Source: Glycine soja (taxonomy: Eukaryota; Streptophyta; Magnoliopsida; Fabales; Fabaceae). From it: DNA of 64,000 nt. The translations under genes and the position numbers were made by a program. The notes below the pieces were generated by a model. It did not search any database and was not told where the DNA came from. It worked only from the letters and a program-made list of their open reading frames with translations. The stretch is taken from positions 12,870,485-12,934,484 of the forward strand of contig NC_041002.1 of the NCBI RefSeq assembly GCF_004193775.1. Reading direction: 5' to 3'. Every line of letters begins with the position of its first letter. Position 1 is the stretch's first letter. Shown in pieces: positions 1 to 11,677 of the stretch.

Positions 1-350
1 GTTTTTGTGAATTTTGATCGGTGGAAGTGAAAGAGGAGTGAAAAAGAGGAAGATTGGGCTTTACGGGACGTGATTTGGTGAAGAATTGAGTGAGAATCGA
101 AGATTTGAAGTTTTAGGTATGGAGGAAAACGTGGAGGAAGCTTTGGCTGCGCAACAACTCTGATTTCGTGAGTATTTATAGAAGATGACGTATTGTAATT
201 GATTACAGGTATTGGTAATCGATTACAGGACCAATAAGCCTACTGGTAATCGATTACAGGATGTTGTAATTGATTACAGGCTGCCTGTTCATGTGTAATC
301 GATTACACTGGATGGTAATCGATTACCAGAGCCTATCCTAGGCTAGTTTC
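1..350 (-). repeat. LTR-like promoter fragment with paired GTAATCGATTAC palindromes
   Basis: No coding sequence is seen. Read on the minus strand the segment has a TATA-like box (about 172-182) and, upstream of it, six copies of GTAATCGATTAC or its one-base variant, starting at 195, 215, 246, 266, 295 and 315. They form three pairs, each spaced 20 bp. The same order (palindromes, then TATA box) occurs in the LTRs at 5434, 30717, 47297 and 54916, so this is probably the U3/promoter part of another LTR cut by the window edge. It does not look like the missing 3' LTR of the Copia element to its right, whose own LTR differs in sequence around the TATA box. Whether it is an LTR or another repeat promoter is not settled. 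Confidence 0.45.
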
Positions 351-557
351 TTAAGAGAATATCTATGTATATGCTAAAATACATCCTATATGATTAATTT
401 TCACTACTAATACACTAAATTCAATCATTCAATTATTATATACACAAGAAATCATAAATTTTATCATAAAACAAGAATTCAAACAAGATCAAACAAACAA
501 ATTAATCTACAAACAGTAAATAATAGTAAATCAATCAATCAATCAACCAATCAATCC
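351..557 (-). other. AT-rich non-coding tail of the Copia element
   Basis: This stretch is rich in CAATC and AAACAA runs and resembles the non-coding region 32160-32867 of the related Copia fragment, which lies between the end of pol and the polypurine tract. No polypurine tract or LTR start is visible here, so the 3' end of the element at 558-6500 seems to be lost or replaced. Confidence 0.4.
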
Positions 558-3500
558 CTATTTTTCTAAATCTCTTACATCTAAGAGACCTAATTCTCTT
601 CTAATAGAGAAGAACACTTCCTTGAGGAGAGGTTTTGTGAAAATATCAGCAAGTTGATTCTTAGTATCAACAAACTCTAATACACAATCTCCCTTTAGGA
701 CATGATCTCTAAGAAAGTGGTGTCTAATCTCTATATGTTTAGTTCTAGAGTGTTGAACTGGGTTTTTGGATAGATTTATGGCACTAGTATTATCACACTT
801 AATAGGTATGTGATCAAGAATGATGCCATAGTCAGATAATTGTTGCTTCATCCATAAAATCTGTGCACAACAACTACCGGCAGAGATATACTCCGCTTCA
901 GTAGTAGATAGAGCAACACTGTTTTGCTTCTTACTATGCCATGAGATAAGAGCCGATCCAATGAATTGACAAGTTCCACTTGTACTTTTTCTATCAGTTT
1001 TAGATCCGGCAAAATCAGAATCAGAATATCCTATTAAGTTACATGTTGAATTCTTAGGATACCATAATCCTAAATTGATTGTTCCTAATAGATATCTCAT
1101 GATTCTCTTTACTGCACTTAAATGTGATTGTTTGGGGTTGGATTGAAACCTAGCACACATACATACACTAAACATAATATCAGGTCTACTAGCAGATAAA
1201 TAAAGAAGAGATCCGATCATACCTCGATATTGTTTTATGTCTATAGACTGACCAGATTCATCTTTATCTAAGTAACAACTAGTGCTCATAGGTGTGGACA
1301 TGTGTTTTGCACTATCCATCCCAAATCTTTTGATCAATTCCTTGCAGTACTTGGATTGATTGATGAATATACCTTCTTGAGTTTGCTTGATTTGTAATCC
1401 TAGAAAGTACTTTAGTTCTCCCATCATTGACATTTCAAATTCACTTTGCATATCAAGGGAAAACTTCTTGCACAATGAATCATTAGTGGATCCAAAAATT
1501 ATATCATCAACATATATTTGAACCAACAAAATATCATTATGCTTTCTCTTTATGAACAATGTGGTATCCACTTTACCTCTAGAGAATTCTTTTTCTAGAA
1601 GAAAATTGCTTAAGCGTTCATACCACGCCCTAGGGGCTTGTTTCAAACCATAAAAAGCCTTTTGTAATTTATAAACATGGTTTGGTTTATCAGGAATTTC
1701 AAAACCAGGGGGTTGTTCAACATATACCTCTTCTTGAATTAAGCCATTTAGAAAGGCGCTCTTAACATCCATTTGATAAAGTTTAAAATCCATTATGGAT
1801 GCATATGCTAAAAGCATTCTAATGGCTTCTAATCTTGCAACAGGAGCATATGTTTCTTCATAGTCTATTCCTTCTTCTTGATTATACCCTTTTGCTACTA
1901 ACCTGGCTTTATTTCTAATAATTATACCATGTTCATCTAATTTATTTCTAAAAACCCATTTTGTTCCTATGATAGGATAATTTTCAGGTTTTTCTACTAA
2001 TTTCCACACATTGTTTCTTTCAAATTGGTTTAGTTCTTCTTGCATGGCAATGATCCAGTTATCATCTACTATGGCTTCTTTTATATTTTTAGGTTCAATC
2101 ATAGATACAAAAGCCATATTATTGCATAAATCTTTAAGAGAATGTCTAGTTGTTACCCCTTTTGAGATATCACCAATAATGTTGTCGAGGGGATGATCTC
2201 TTGAAGCTTTCCATTCTCTTGGAAGTTCCTCATTGGATTTGACTTCTTCTGAAGGATCTTCATTGTTTCCTTTATCATTTCCTTTGGAATCTTGTTCATG
2301 AATGTTCATATGTTCTAAAGAATCTGCAATGTCATCTAGCATATTCTTTCTTGACAATATAGCATTAGATTCATCAAAGGTAACATGAATGGATTTCTCG
2401 ATATTCATAGTTCTTTTATTATATATCCTATATGCTTTGCTTTGTAATGAATATCCAAGAAAAATACCTTCATCAGATTTTGCATCGAATTTTCCTAGAT
2501 TATCTTTACCATTATTAAGCACAAAGCACTTGCAACCAAAAACATGTAGATGAGAAATATTAGGTTTTCTACCATTATATAACTCATATGGGGTTTTCTT
2601 TAAAATGGGTCTTATCAAGGCCCTATTCATGATGTAACATGCAGTATTGACAGCTTCAGCCCAAAAATACTTTGGAAGAGAAGTATCATTTAATAAAGTT
2701 CTTGCAATTTCTTCCAATGACCTATTTTTCCTCTCAACAACTCCATTTTGTTGAGGGGTTCTAGGTGCAAAAAAATTGTGTTCAATACCATGTTCATCAC
2801 AAAATAATTCAAAATCTTTATTTTCAAATTCACCCCCATGATCACTTCTAATGGATGCAATCTTAAGATTTTTCTTGTTTTGTATGACTTTAGCTAGTTT
2901 TCTAAATGCTTGGAATGAATCACTTTTATGTGTAATAAATAATGTCCAAGTATATCTAGAGAAATCATCAACTATAACTAAAGCATAGTAATTTCCTCCA
3001 AAACTCATGGTTCTAGATGGACCAAATAAATTCATATGCAATAATTGTAAGGGTTGAGTGGTTGAAACAACATTTTTAGGTTTGAATGAGACTCTTGTTT
3101 GTTTGCCCTTTTAACATGCATCACATAGTTTATCTTTTTCAAATTTCAATTTAGGCAAACCAACTACTAAATCTTTTGAAATTAATTTATTTAAGTGATC
3201 CATGTTTATGTGAGCAATTCTTTTATGCCATAACCATGGATCTTCATCTTTACTAAGAAAGCAATGATTGTTTTCTGGTTTTATGCTTAAGTCTATCATG
3301 TAAACATTATTGACTCTATGTCCTATATGCTTTATATTAATGTCATGCTTATGTTCTATAAGACATTTCTGAGAATCAAATGATACTAGATAGCCTTTGT
3401 TGCATAGTTGACTAACGCTAAGCAGGCTATGCTTAAGTCCTTCAACAAGTAGAACATTTTCAATGGAGTTTGAAGAATTTGTACCTATTTTACCCACTCC

Positions 3501-3644
3501 AAGGATTCTACCTTTGTTGTTGTCACCATATGTTACATGCCCGCTTTTCTTTGGAGAAATGTATGTAAAATTTGATGCATCTCCAGTTATATGTTTTGAG
3601 CATCCGCTATCTATGTACCACTTCTTTCTCAAAGATACCTGCAT
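558..3644 (-). pseudogene. Ty1/Copia pol remnant: protease, integrase, reverse transcriptase, RNase H
   Basis: This is the pol half of a decayed Copia retrotransposon. Upstream part (3111-3644): a protease with the motif [13 protein letters not shown] and a pre-integrase zinc region with WHKRIAH and CDAC. The frame is then cut by TAA at 3111-3113, where Copia relatives have Gln (CAA to TAA). Downstream part (558-3041): integrase core with RSDHGGEFE and NGVVERKNR, the RT start with GTKWVFRNK, the catalytic YVDDIIFGS (near 1500), and RNase H with [13 protein letters not shown] and CDNTSAINL. The first integrase aspartate is missing: the family motif HMDLFGP reads HMNLFGP here. Together with the stop codon and the gag frameshifts this makes the copy inactive. 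The identification is firm; its subfamily is not named. Confidence 0.93.
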
Positions 3645-3646
3645 AA

Positions 3647-5379
3647 TTAAGTTTTTGACTTAGGTACCCAAATTTTATTGGGTCCTTGCATGTTAGTATA
3701 AACAGAGGATCCTTTTGGGACCCATATCATTTTAATGTTACTGTAATTTTTCTTGAAGTAGCAAGTTGATATGCCATGTCCTCTTCTTCCACAATAAAAA
3801 CAAGTGATAGAATTAGAATTACATTTTTGTGTGGAAGTGGAAACGTTTTTATGAAACTTTTGTTGTTTATCAGATTTATACCCTAGTCCATTTTTATTAG
3901 ACACATATCTTTGTTTACTTAATATAACATCTAAATTATTTTTACTATATGAAAATTTTGCAAGTGAATTTTTCAACTCTTTAATTTCTTTTACATATTT
4001 ATCACAACAACTACAGGAATCTGATATTTTCTTATCAGAAATAGTGGAGATATTGACTTTTTCATTTGTTTTAGAAATTGAGATTTCATTTCTAAGAAGA
4101 TCTAATTCTTTGTTTAATTTCGAAATCTCATTTTCTAAATTTGAAATTGTTTTCTTTGAAGATGAAACTAATTTTGCAAGTTTAATTGACTCTTTATGCA
4201 GATCAGCAAATGCATCTTGCAATTCATCAAAAGAAATAGATAAGTTATTCGAAGATGTTACCTCTTCATCACTTTCGTAACTTTTAGCCATAAGGCAGAG
4301 ATTTATCTCTTCATTTTCAGAATCTTCAGAAGATTCCATATCATTTTCATCCCATGTGATGTATGCTTTCTTCAGTTTCTTTTCACTATAATTTTTCTTT
4401 TCAGATTTTTCCATCTTTTTCTTGAAGATGGGACAATCAACCCTCAGATGTCCAGGTTGATTGCATTCAAAGCATTTTAGAGTAGAGGATGAATTTTCTG
4501 TCCTTCTCTTTGATTTAAAATTGGGTCGCCTCTGATTTCCTCTTACTTTAAGAAACTTGTTGAATCTTCTTACAAAAAGACTTAGATCATCATCATCATC
4601 TGGATCATTATCCTGATCACTTTTTCTTGAATTGAGGATGATGCTTTAAGAGCAATTCCTTTCTTTTTCTTGTCATTTTCTTCATGTTGGTGTAATCTCA
4701 ATAATTCCATCTCGTGTTCCTGCAACTTTCCAAATAGAGTGGCAAGGGACATGTTAGATAAATCTCTTGATTCAGAAATGGCCGTTACTTTGGGTTGCCA
4801 TTCTCTACTTAAACATCTTAACACCTTGTTTATGAGATCCTCATTTTTAAATTCTTTTCCTAAGGCTGCTAGATGATTTACTATATGTGTAAATCTCTTT
4901 TGCATGCTTTGAATATTTTCATTTGCATTCATTCTAAATAATTCATACTCATGAGTTAGTGCATTTATCCTAGATCTTTTAACATCTGTAGTTCCTTCAT
5001 GTGTTAATCGAAGAGTGTCCCACATTTCCTTAGCACTCTTACAATTTGAAACCCTGAAATATTCATCCATTCCCAGGGTAGATGTTATTATATTTTTGGC
5101 TTTTAAGTTGTATTGTACTCGTTTTCTATCCTCTTCAGACCATCTATCTCTAGGTTTTTCTATAGTTATGCTTTCACTTGATGAACTACCATCTATTGAA
5201 ACTCTTTCCACTGTGGTGGGTATATAAGGCCCTATTTCTATGGCTTCCCAAATATTTAGATCTATTGCCTCAATAAAAATTTGCATTCGGGTTTTCCAGT
5301 AATGGTAACCCTCTCCATTAAAGATTGCAGGTCTATTGATAGAATTCCCTTCTGGAAATAAGGAGTTTGCTGAGGCCAT
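3647..5379 (-). pseudogene. Ty1/Copia gag remnant with CCHC zinc knuckle
   Basis: This is the gag half of the same element, read from ATG at 5379 on the minus strand. The first 265 codons carry the UBN2-type capsid region (YHYWKTRMQIF near residue 25, then KEMWDTLRLTHEGT). A frameshift at about 4617, in a run of A on the sense strand, ends that frame. The alternative frame continues through a zinc knuckle of the form C-X2-C-X4-H-X4-C (about 4440-4485, CFECNQPGHLRVDC), a charged coiled-coil-like stretch and a second CCHC-like motif (CFYCGRRGHGISTC). It stops at 3647, just before the protease, so another frameshift or stop separates gag from pol. The ATG lies 41 bp after the primer-binding site, which supports the start. 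Confidence 0.9.
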
Positions 5380-5419
5380 CTTTTTTTCTTGAAGCTTCTA
5401 AACTTTATACAAGAATGAA

Positions 5420-5431
5420 GCTCTGATACCA
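5420..5431 (-). promoter_or_regulatory. Primer-binding site for initiator tRNA-Met
   Basis: On the minus strand the bases read TGGTATCAGAGC, the usual Copia primer site complementary to the 3' end of initiator tRNA-Met. It lies two bases inside the LTR edge and just before gag, which fixes the element's orientation. Confidence 0.9.
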
Positions 5432-5433
5432 CT

Positions 5434-6500
5434 TTTTAGACAAGTGGCCTCAGATATCTTAAGAAGGGGGGGGGGGGTTGAATTAAGATATTCCAAACTA
5501 CTTCCCCAATTAAAAATTTATTTCACTTTCTTTTCAAGTTATAGATTCCCTTAACAATGAACTTATTAAATATTAATTCAAATAAAAAAATTTGAATATG
5601 AATGTAAAGCAATAATGAAAAAAGGAGATTAAGGGAAGAGAAAGTGCAAACTCAGATTTATACTGGTTCGGCCACACCCTTGTGCCTACGTCCAGTCCCC
5701 AAGCAACCCGCTTGAGAGTTCCACTATCTTGTAAATTCCTTTTACAAGTTCTAAACACACAAGGACAATCCTTCCTTTGTGTTTAGAATTCCTTTACAAT
5801 AAGAGACCCACGGTCTCTTAATCCCTTAGAGAATGAGTAGAAGAAGAAGAATGAATCTCTCTAGAAAGAGATAGATTTTATAGATTGAGCGCTCAAATAA
5901 TTCTTTAATGAATTCCAATTGAATTGGCCAAGGAATTCTTAAGAGGATAAAATGATTTTGCTCTTTGAGAGGATAAACACTTGTTGTTCTGAAAATCTCT
6001 GAGCAAATTCATGTTTAAGTCACATATATATAGACCATTGGTGGTCAAGAATAAAGCCTTTGAAAAGTTGTGACTCTTAGAATTATTTTTCTGAAAATCC
6101 TGTCTGGTAATCGATTACAGGAATTATGTAATCGATTACAGCTTTTAAAATTTGGATTACAACGTTTATTAACTGCTGGTAATCGATTACCAAAATTGTG
6201 TAATCGATTACACAGTCTAAAATTTCGAATTCAAATTTCAGTAGCTGTTATAAAATATATTTGGCCACTGGTAATCGATTACATCCTCTGGTAATCGATT
6301 ACCAGAGAGTATAACCTTTGTAAAACACTTTTTAATTTAAATTACTTGGCCAAACCTTTTGCTAATTCAATTAGGAATTCCCTTCCTAATACACTAGTGA
6401 TCATCTTGATGCTGTGCCTTGTAATCTTGAAGTATTGTCTTGAATTTAATCATGAAAAGCCCATTTACATCAATTGCATCATATCATCATGATCATCATC
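5434..6500 (-). repeat. 5' LTR of the decayed Copia element
   Basis: The inner edge follows the primer-binding site by two bases. The terminal CA on the sense strand has decayed; the related LTRs at 30717 and 47297 keep it. The outer edge is placed at 6468-6508, where the gypsy sequence begins; no target duplication was seen. A TATA box (CTATATATATG-like, about 6019-6033) drives the minus strand. Upstream of it are six GTAATC-GATTAC palindromes, starting at 6107/6128, 6179/6200 and 6271/6291. In the leader are perfect hairpins at about 5728-5748 (CTTGTAAA stem) and 5800-5820 (TAAGAGACC, loop CAC, GGTCTCTTA). A run of G lies at about 5467-5477. Confidence 0.75.
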
Positions 6501-6504
6501 AAAA

Positions 6505-8742
6505 CATCAAAAGCAATTGCATCTACAGTTGATGCCACACAATCTAATGATCTCATCCAAGGTATGTTTTTCATAAGTCAAGTTCCCTTGGTTTTATTGT
6601 ATGATTCAAGTGCAACGTATTCGTTTATTTCTCGTGTCTGTGTCGAAAAACTTGCCTTACCTGTGTCTTCTTTGAAATTTGACTTGATTGTTGATACACC
6701 TACTAGTGGGTTTGTTTTAACTTCTAATGTTTGCTTGCAATGTCCTGTCTTAATTTCTAATAGACAGTTTCTAATTGATTTAGTTGTTTTACCTTTAAGT
6801 CAGATTGATGTTATTCTGGGTATGAACTGGTTGTCTTCCAGTCACGTTTTATTAAATTGTTTTGAGAAATTTGTTGTCTTTCCTTAGTCTGGTGTGAGTG
6901 AAGGTGATATGTTTTTGTCTGCTAACCAATTTGAGGCATCTTTGAGGGAAGATGCACGGGTATACATAATCTTAGCTAGTATGAGTGTCGAGACCAAAAC
7001 CCATGTGAATGATATAGCATTGGTGAAAGAGTTTCCAGAGGTGTCTGAATTACCACCTGAGAGAGAGGTCGAGTTCTCTGTAGACCTAGTGCCCTATACT
7101 AGACCTATATCTATAGCACCTTATAGGACGTCCCCTGTAGAGTTGAGCAAGCTTATGAAATAGTTAGGGGAGCTCTTAGAGAAACAGTTTGTGAGGCCTA
7201 GTGTGTCACCCTGGGGAGCATCGGTGTTGTTAGTTAAGAAGAAGTATGGGACTATGAGGCTATGTGTAGACTATCGATGGCTAAACAAGGTGACGATTAA
7301 GAATAGGTACCATTTGCCTAGGATAGATGACCTGATGGACCAATTAGTAGGGGCTTGTGTGTTCAGTAAGATAGATCTCAGGTCAGGGTACCACCAGATT
7401 AGAGTGAAACCTGAGGATGTTCCGAAGACTACCTTTAGGACCCGTTACAGCCATTATGAGTACTTGGTTATGCCTTTTGGTGTGACCAACACTCCTGGTG
7501 TGTTCATGGATTACATGAATAGGATCTTTCACCCCTACCTAGATAGTTTTGTAGTGGTCTTCATAGATGATATCTTGGTGTATTCTAAGACTAGAGAGGA
7601 ACCTGAGGAGCATCTGAGGATTATGTTGCAAACCCTCACAAACAACAGACTGTATGCTAAGTTGTCCAAGTGTGAATTTTGGATAAAGGAGGTGAGCTTC
7701 CTAGGACACGTTATATCTAGGGGAGGGATAGCAGTAGATCCTTCCAACGTAGAGGCGGTGATGAGTTGGGAGAGTCCTAAGTCAGTGTTTGAGATTAGGA
7801 GTTTCCTTGGTTTAGCAGGATACTATCGTAGATTCATAGAGGGTTTTTCTAAGCTAGCCTTACCTTTGACTAAGCTTACTAGTAAGGGTCAAGTTTTTGT
7901 GTAGGATGCTCAGTGTGAGAGTAGTTTCCATACCCTTAAGGAAAGGTTGACCACTGCACCAGTTTTAGTGTTACCTGACCCAAGCGAACCCTTTGTGGTG
8001 TACTGTGATGCATCCAAGATGGGTATAGGTGGAATGCTTATCCAGCAGGGACAAGTAGTGGCCTATGCTTCTCGACAACTCAAGATTCATGAAAGGAATT
8101 ATCCCACGCATGATCTTGAGTTAGCAGCCATAGTTTTTGCTCTTAAGCTTTGGAGGCATTACCTTTATGGATCTAAATTTGCGGTGTTTAGTGACCATAA
8201 AAGCCTTAGGTATTTGTTTGATTAGAGAGCGCTTAACATGAGGCAGAGGAGATGGTTAGAGTTCCTTAAGGATTACAATTTTGAGCTTAGCTATCACCCA
8301 GGTAAAGCTAATGTAGTAGCTGATGCCTTGAGTAGGAAATCCCTTCAGATGTCTGCTTTGATGGTTAGAGAGTTAGACCTCTTAGAGCAGTTTAGAGACA
8401 CGAGTTTGACATGTAATGTCACCTCTGGTAGCATTATATTGGGTATGTTGAGAGTCACTAGTGAACTTTTGAGCGAGATCCGTGAGGGTCAGAAGTCTGA
8501 CCTATTCTTGTCAGCCTAGTTAGAGTCCATAGTTGTAGGGAGAGAGAGTAGTTTTAGGGTGGGGCCTGATGGAGTCTTGAGATTCCAAGATAGGGTGTGT
8601 GTTCCTGGTGTACCCAAGCTTAGGAGAGCGATCCTGGAAGAGGGTCATAGAAGTAGTCTGAGTATCCACCCAGGAGCGACTAAGATGTACCAGGACCTTA
8701 GGCAAATGTTTTGGTGGCCGGGTATGAAGAGAGAAGTTAATG
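6505..8742 (+). pseudogene. Ty3/gypsy pol remnant with five in-frame TAG codons
   Basis: One reading frame runs through the whole segment. In order it encodes an aspartic protease (LLYDSSATYSFIS, where DSGAT is usual), reverse transcriptase ([33 protein letters not shown], catalytic FIDDILVYS), RNase H ([22 protein letters not shown]), and the start of integrase (HHCC-type HRSSLSIHPGATKMYQDL, WWPGMK). The frame never shifts but is cut by TAG at 6885, 7161, 7902, 8223 and 8517. At 7161 and 8223 relatives have Gln, at 7902 Trp. The 5' end (gag and LTR) is missing next to the Copia LTR, and the integrase breaks off at about 8742. The element is dead, but the family assignment is secure. Confidence 0.93.
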
Positions 8743-10740
8743 AGTCTGTCCTTCTGGGATGGTCACATTTCTTGAATCTTTAAGCTTGTGTGGTAGCTTC
8801 CTCTAGATAACTACACTGCAATTGCCCTCTACCACTATGCTCTCATTGTTATATATTTCCCTTTCTTTGTGAGGAAGTTCTTCAAGAATTTGGTGTGACA
8901 CCCTCTACCCTCACAAATATAAATAAATAATAAAAGGAAATAAAATCATACAGAATTTATTTAAAAAAATTTAAACACATAATAATAAAAGGAAAGAAAA
9001 TCATTAACTTTGAATCTTTGAGTCTTGTCTTTAGTTTTTCTTTTTCTTTAATTTAATTTCAGCAGTTAATTTCAGTAATTGAATTTAAAAAAAATTGCAT
9101 GATAGAGACGTAGGAAATCAGTAATTGGCCACGACTTGTTCTAGATGAATTGATGAATGGATATATTGTGTACTAATTGAGAAAATTCTGATTCTTGTGT
9201 GAGCAGGTGTTATTATGAGTGATGAAGTATGAATCGAAAGCACAAGAGTGAAGATGTTAGCATGTCTAAACAGAAATCATGGTATGGTAAGCTAAGTACA
9301 TCATAAATGTTCGATGAGTTGTGTGAACCTTTGATTGTGAGAAATCAATTGTCTTTAAACTTCCTGATTTTGCATGATTCTTATATTGTTTAAATATATA
9401 CAGAATGTAGAAATGATCAAGGCCTCGTTTGTATTAAATTGCTTCAGCCACTTAGCCAAATAGCCACCCTGTCATGAATTAATACATCCCTTGCACCCTG
9501 TTGAGCCTAAAGTGAATAAGTTGTCATTGAAACCCAAGCCGAAAGTGATATTTAATAACTACCCTATCTTAGGTTGTAAGAGAGAACTGATGGGTTAAGA
9601 CAAATTTGCTGAGGATTCTTGGGTGACTTTTGTTGCAGGGACATTAATAACAACACACAACCAAAGGTACATTGCAGCATGTGATCAGTTGCTACAATGC
9701 CATTGTTAGTTCAAAAAAAGAAAAAAGAAAAAAAAAAGCGCATTTCAAATAAAGAGTTTAAAGCAACTAAGGGCCAAATAAATTTTGTGTACTATTAAGA
9801 GTAGAAAACATAGAAGTTGGGGCTATGAAATATGAGTCATGGGTTATCAAGAAAATTTGGGTGTGTGCTCTCTTAGAACCTAACTTTGAATCCAAAGAAA
9901 AACCATGAGTTCCTTGTTAGCCCAGCCACATTACGAGCCTAAAAAGTCCTTAGTGATCCACAATATGTGTGTACGATTACATTAACTGAGATATAGTTCT
10001 CAACTCAAAAATCCTTTTGTTGTTCAAAAATAATTAAAAGTTAACCTAAAATGCCTTCCCTTTTCTATTTATACTAATGACAATTAAAACAACAACATGG
10101 AAGTCAGCACAAGCCGTGCTAAGTCAAGATGGCCTATGCAAAGAGCAACATGGCCATCTTCGAGAAATAGTGACATTGATTCTACTTTTTAGCCTTGGAT
10201 CAGCACAGGTTGTCCTGTCAGTAGCAGGACAATTCTCGGATTTGTGACGCTGAAGGAAGATTTGTTTGCAAATCAGCATGGCTTGCATGGTCCGTGTTCT
10301 TTGAAAATGCCCAATATTGCCTCTTTTCTTCTCTCTTTTAGCTCTTTTCTCAACATTTCAAGTTCTCTACTCAATTGTTCACACTTAACACATGCACATG
10401 AGCTCTGATAATAAAATAAGATCAAAAATAGGATAAAATGGGACAAAAAATGGTGCTCAAATACAACTTATTTTTTGAAATAAAATAAGCACTTTTATGG
10501 GGGGTTTATGTGTTTATCTAGATTGGTTTTATTTAAAACAAGTAGTTTCTATTTTCTATTTTTTAATAAGCTAGCTTATATAATTGTTTTTTTTATGTTT
10601 TTTTATTCAAGTTTAAACAAATTTTTTTCCTAAGAAAAATGTTTTCTTTTTATATAAAATTAGAGAAGTTGCCAAAGACGAGGACAATAACATCTCAATT
10701 ATGTTGGCACCCCGAAATATCATTAAAAAAAAAGAAAAAA
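8743..10740. other. Non-coding, probably old LTR-retroelement sequence
   Basis: No frame of useful length or recognisable domain occurs. At about 8895 the sequence reads TGTGACACCCTCTACCC, which resembles the start of some legume gypsy LTRs. The later stretch (9400-10380) has the texture of retroelement spacer DNA, with poly-purine runs near 9712-9740. No partner LTR was found, so no boundaries are offered. Confidence 0.3.
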
Positions 10741-10746
10741 CTTGAA

Positions 10747-11677
10747 CTACAAAATGGGGGAACTAGGCCAAAACCCATGAAAACATCTATAAGAACCAAT
10801 AGTTAGGAACAGAATTTTGGTTACAGGGGAACACGTCCTTAACAAAAAATGAAACAGAGCACCAACAAGTAAAACTATCCCAGGAAAAAGCTCAAATTTC
10901 ACTAACGAGTCAATGCAAGAATTTCCTTCCCTATAATCATGAGAAGAAGGTAAGACTATACGATTTTCTTTACAAAAAAACAAATTGTTTTCCCATCGTC
11001 TTCAAATGGACCAAGGAACAACAGATGAGTTTTTCAACACTTGGATAACAGATTTGAGCCAAATCTTCTTCCAACCTCTCCTACCTGCAACTTCAAGGGC
11101 CAAAATAACCACAAATAACTAATCAAAAAGAGCAGATTAAATACCAACATAGGATAAAAAAACAACCCAAACAAGCACATGTGTGGCCCCAGAAGATGCC
11201 ACCACTTCTCGCATGCCCCGGGGAGCCTTTGAAAGAATCGTCTGTGTTGCATTTGATAGTGTCGCTAAGAAGGGGGAACCAGTTAACCCACTTGACCAGG
11301 AAGGGCTTATAAGGGTGGATATCCACTACAAACACCTTTAGAATGGTGAACTCAATCATGAAGTGAGCCATACGGCCTTTAGAATGGTTACCTGTCAAGG
11401 AGATAGCAGAAGAGATCAAAGAGTAGATGCCATGAAAGAAGGGATATTTGCTGTGAAATCGAACTTGATTGTGTTAGAACCAAAGGCTAGGGTACTCTGT
11501 CTTTTGTTCATAACATTGAAAATGGAGTGGCAATCTATAAGATCAATCTAAGAGCCCAACTTTGCCTCCACCCACCTCAAAATTTTATGAGACTCAATGT
11601 AACGAGTGAAGAGATGAGCAGAACTTTCTTCCTCTCACTTACAAAGTGGGAAAATAGAAACAACAGTACAACCTCTA
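10747..11677 (-). pseudogene. LINE RNase H and C-terminal zinc region remnant
   Basis: This is the 3' part of a plant LINE ORF2, read on the minus strand. The first part (11677 down to about 11480), in broken frames, resembles the reverse-transcriptase-associated zinc region (C-LCK, SAHLF, ESHKI, WVEAKLG). Then comes an RNase H of the RVT_3 type: MISSAISLTGNHSKGRMAHF, WVNWFPLLSDTIKCNTDDSF with GSPGHARSGGIF (usual form CNTDGS and GCGGIFRD). A C-terminal piece with YREGNSC lies near 10920. Several frameshifts are needed. 11274-11677 is repeated at 14181-14584. The rest of this LINE lies at 27404-30104 and 32916-34010, separated by younger insertions. Confidence 0.8.

Noticed and set aside
1..350. 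Interpretation as the 3' LTR of the Copia element at 558-6500
   Set aside because: The palindromes are shared, but the TATA region and flanks do not match the 5' LTR at 5434-6500, and no polypurine tract separates it from pol.
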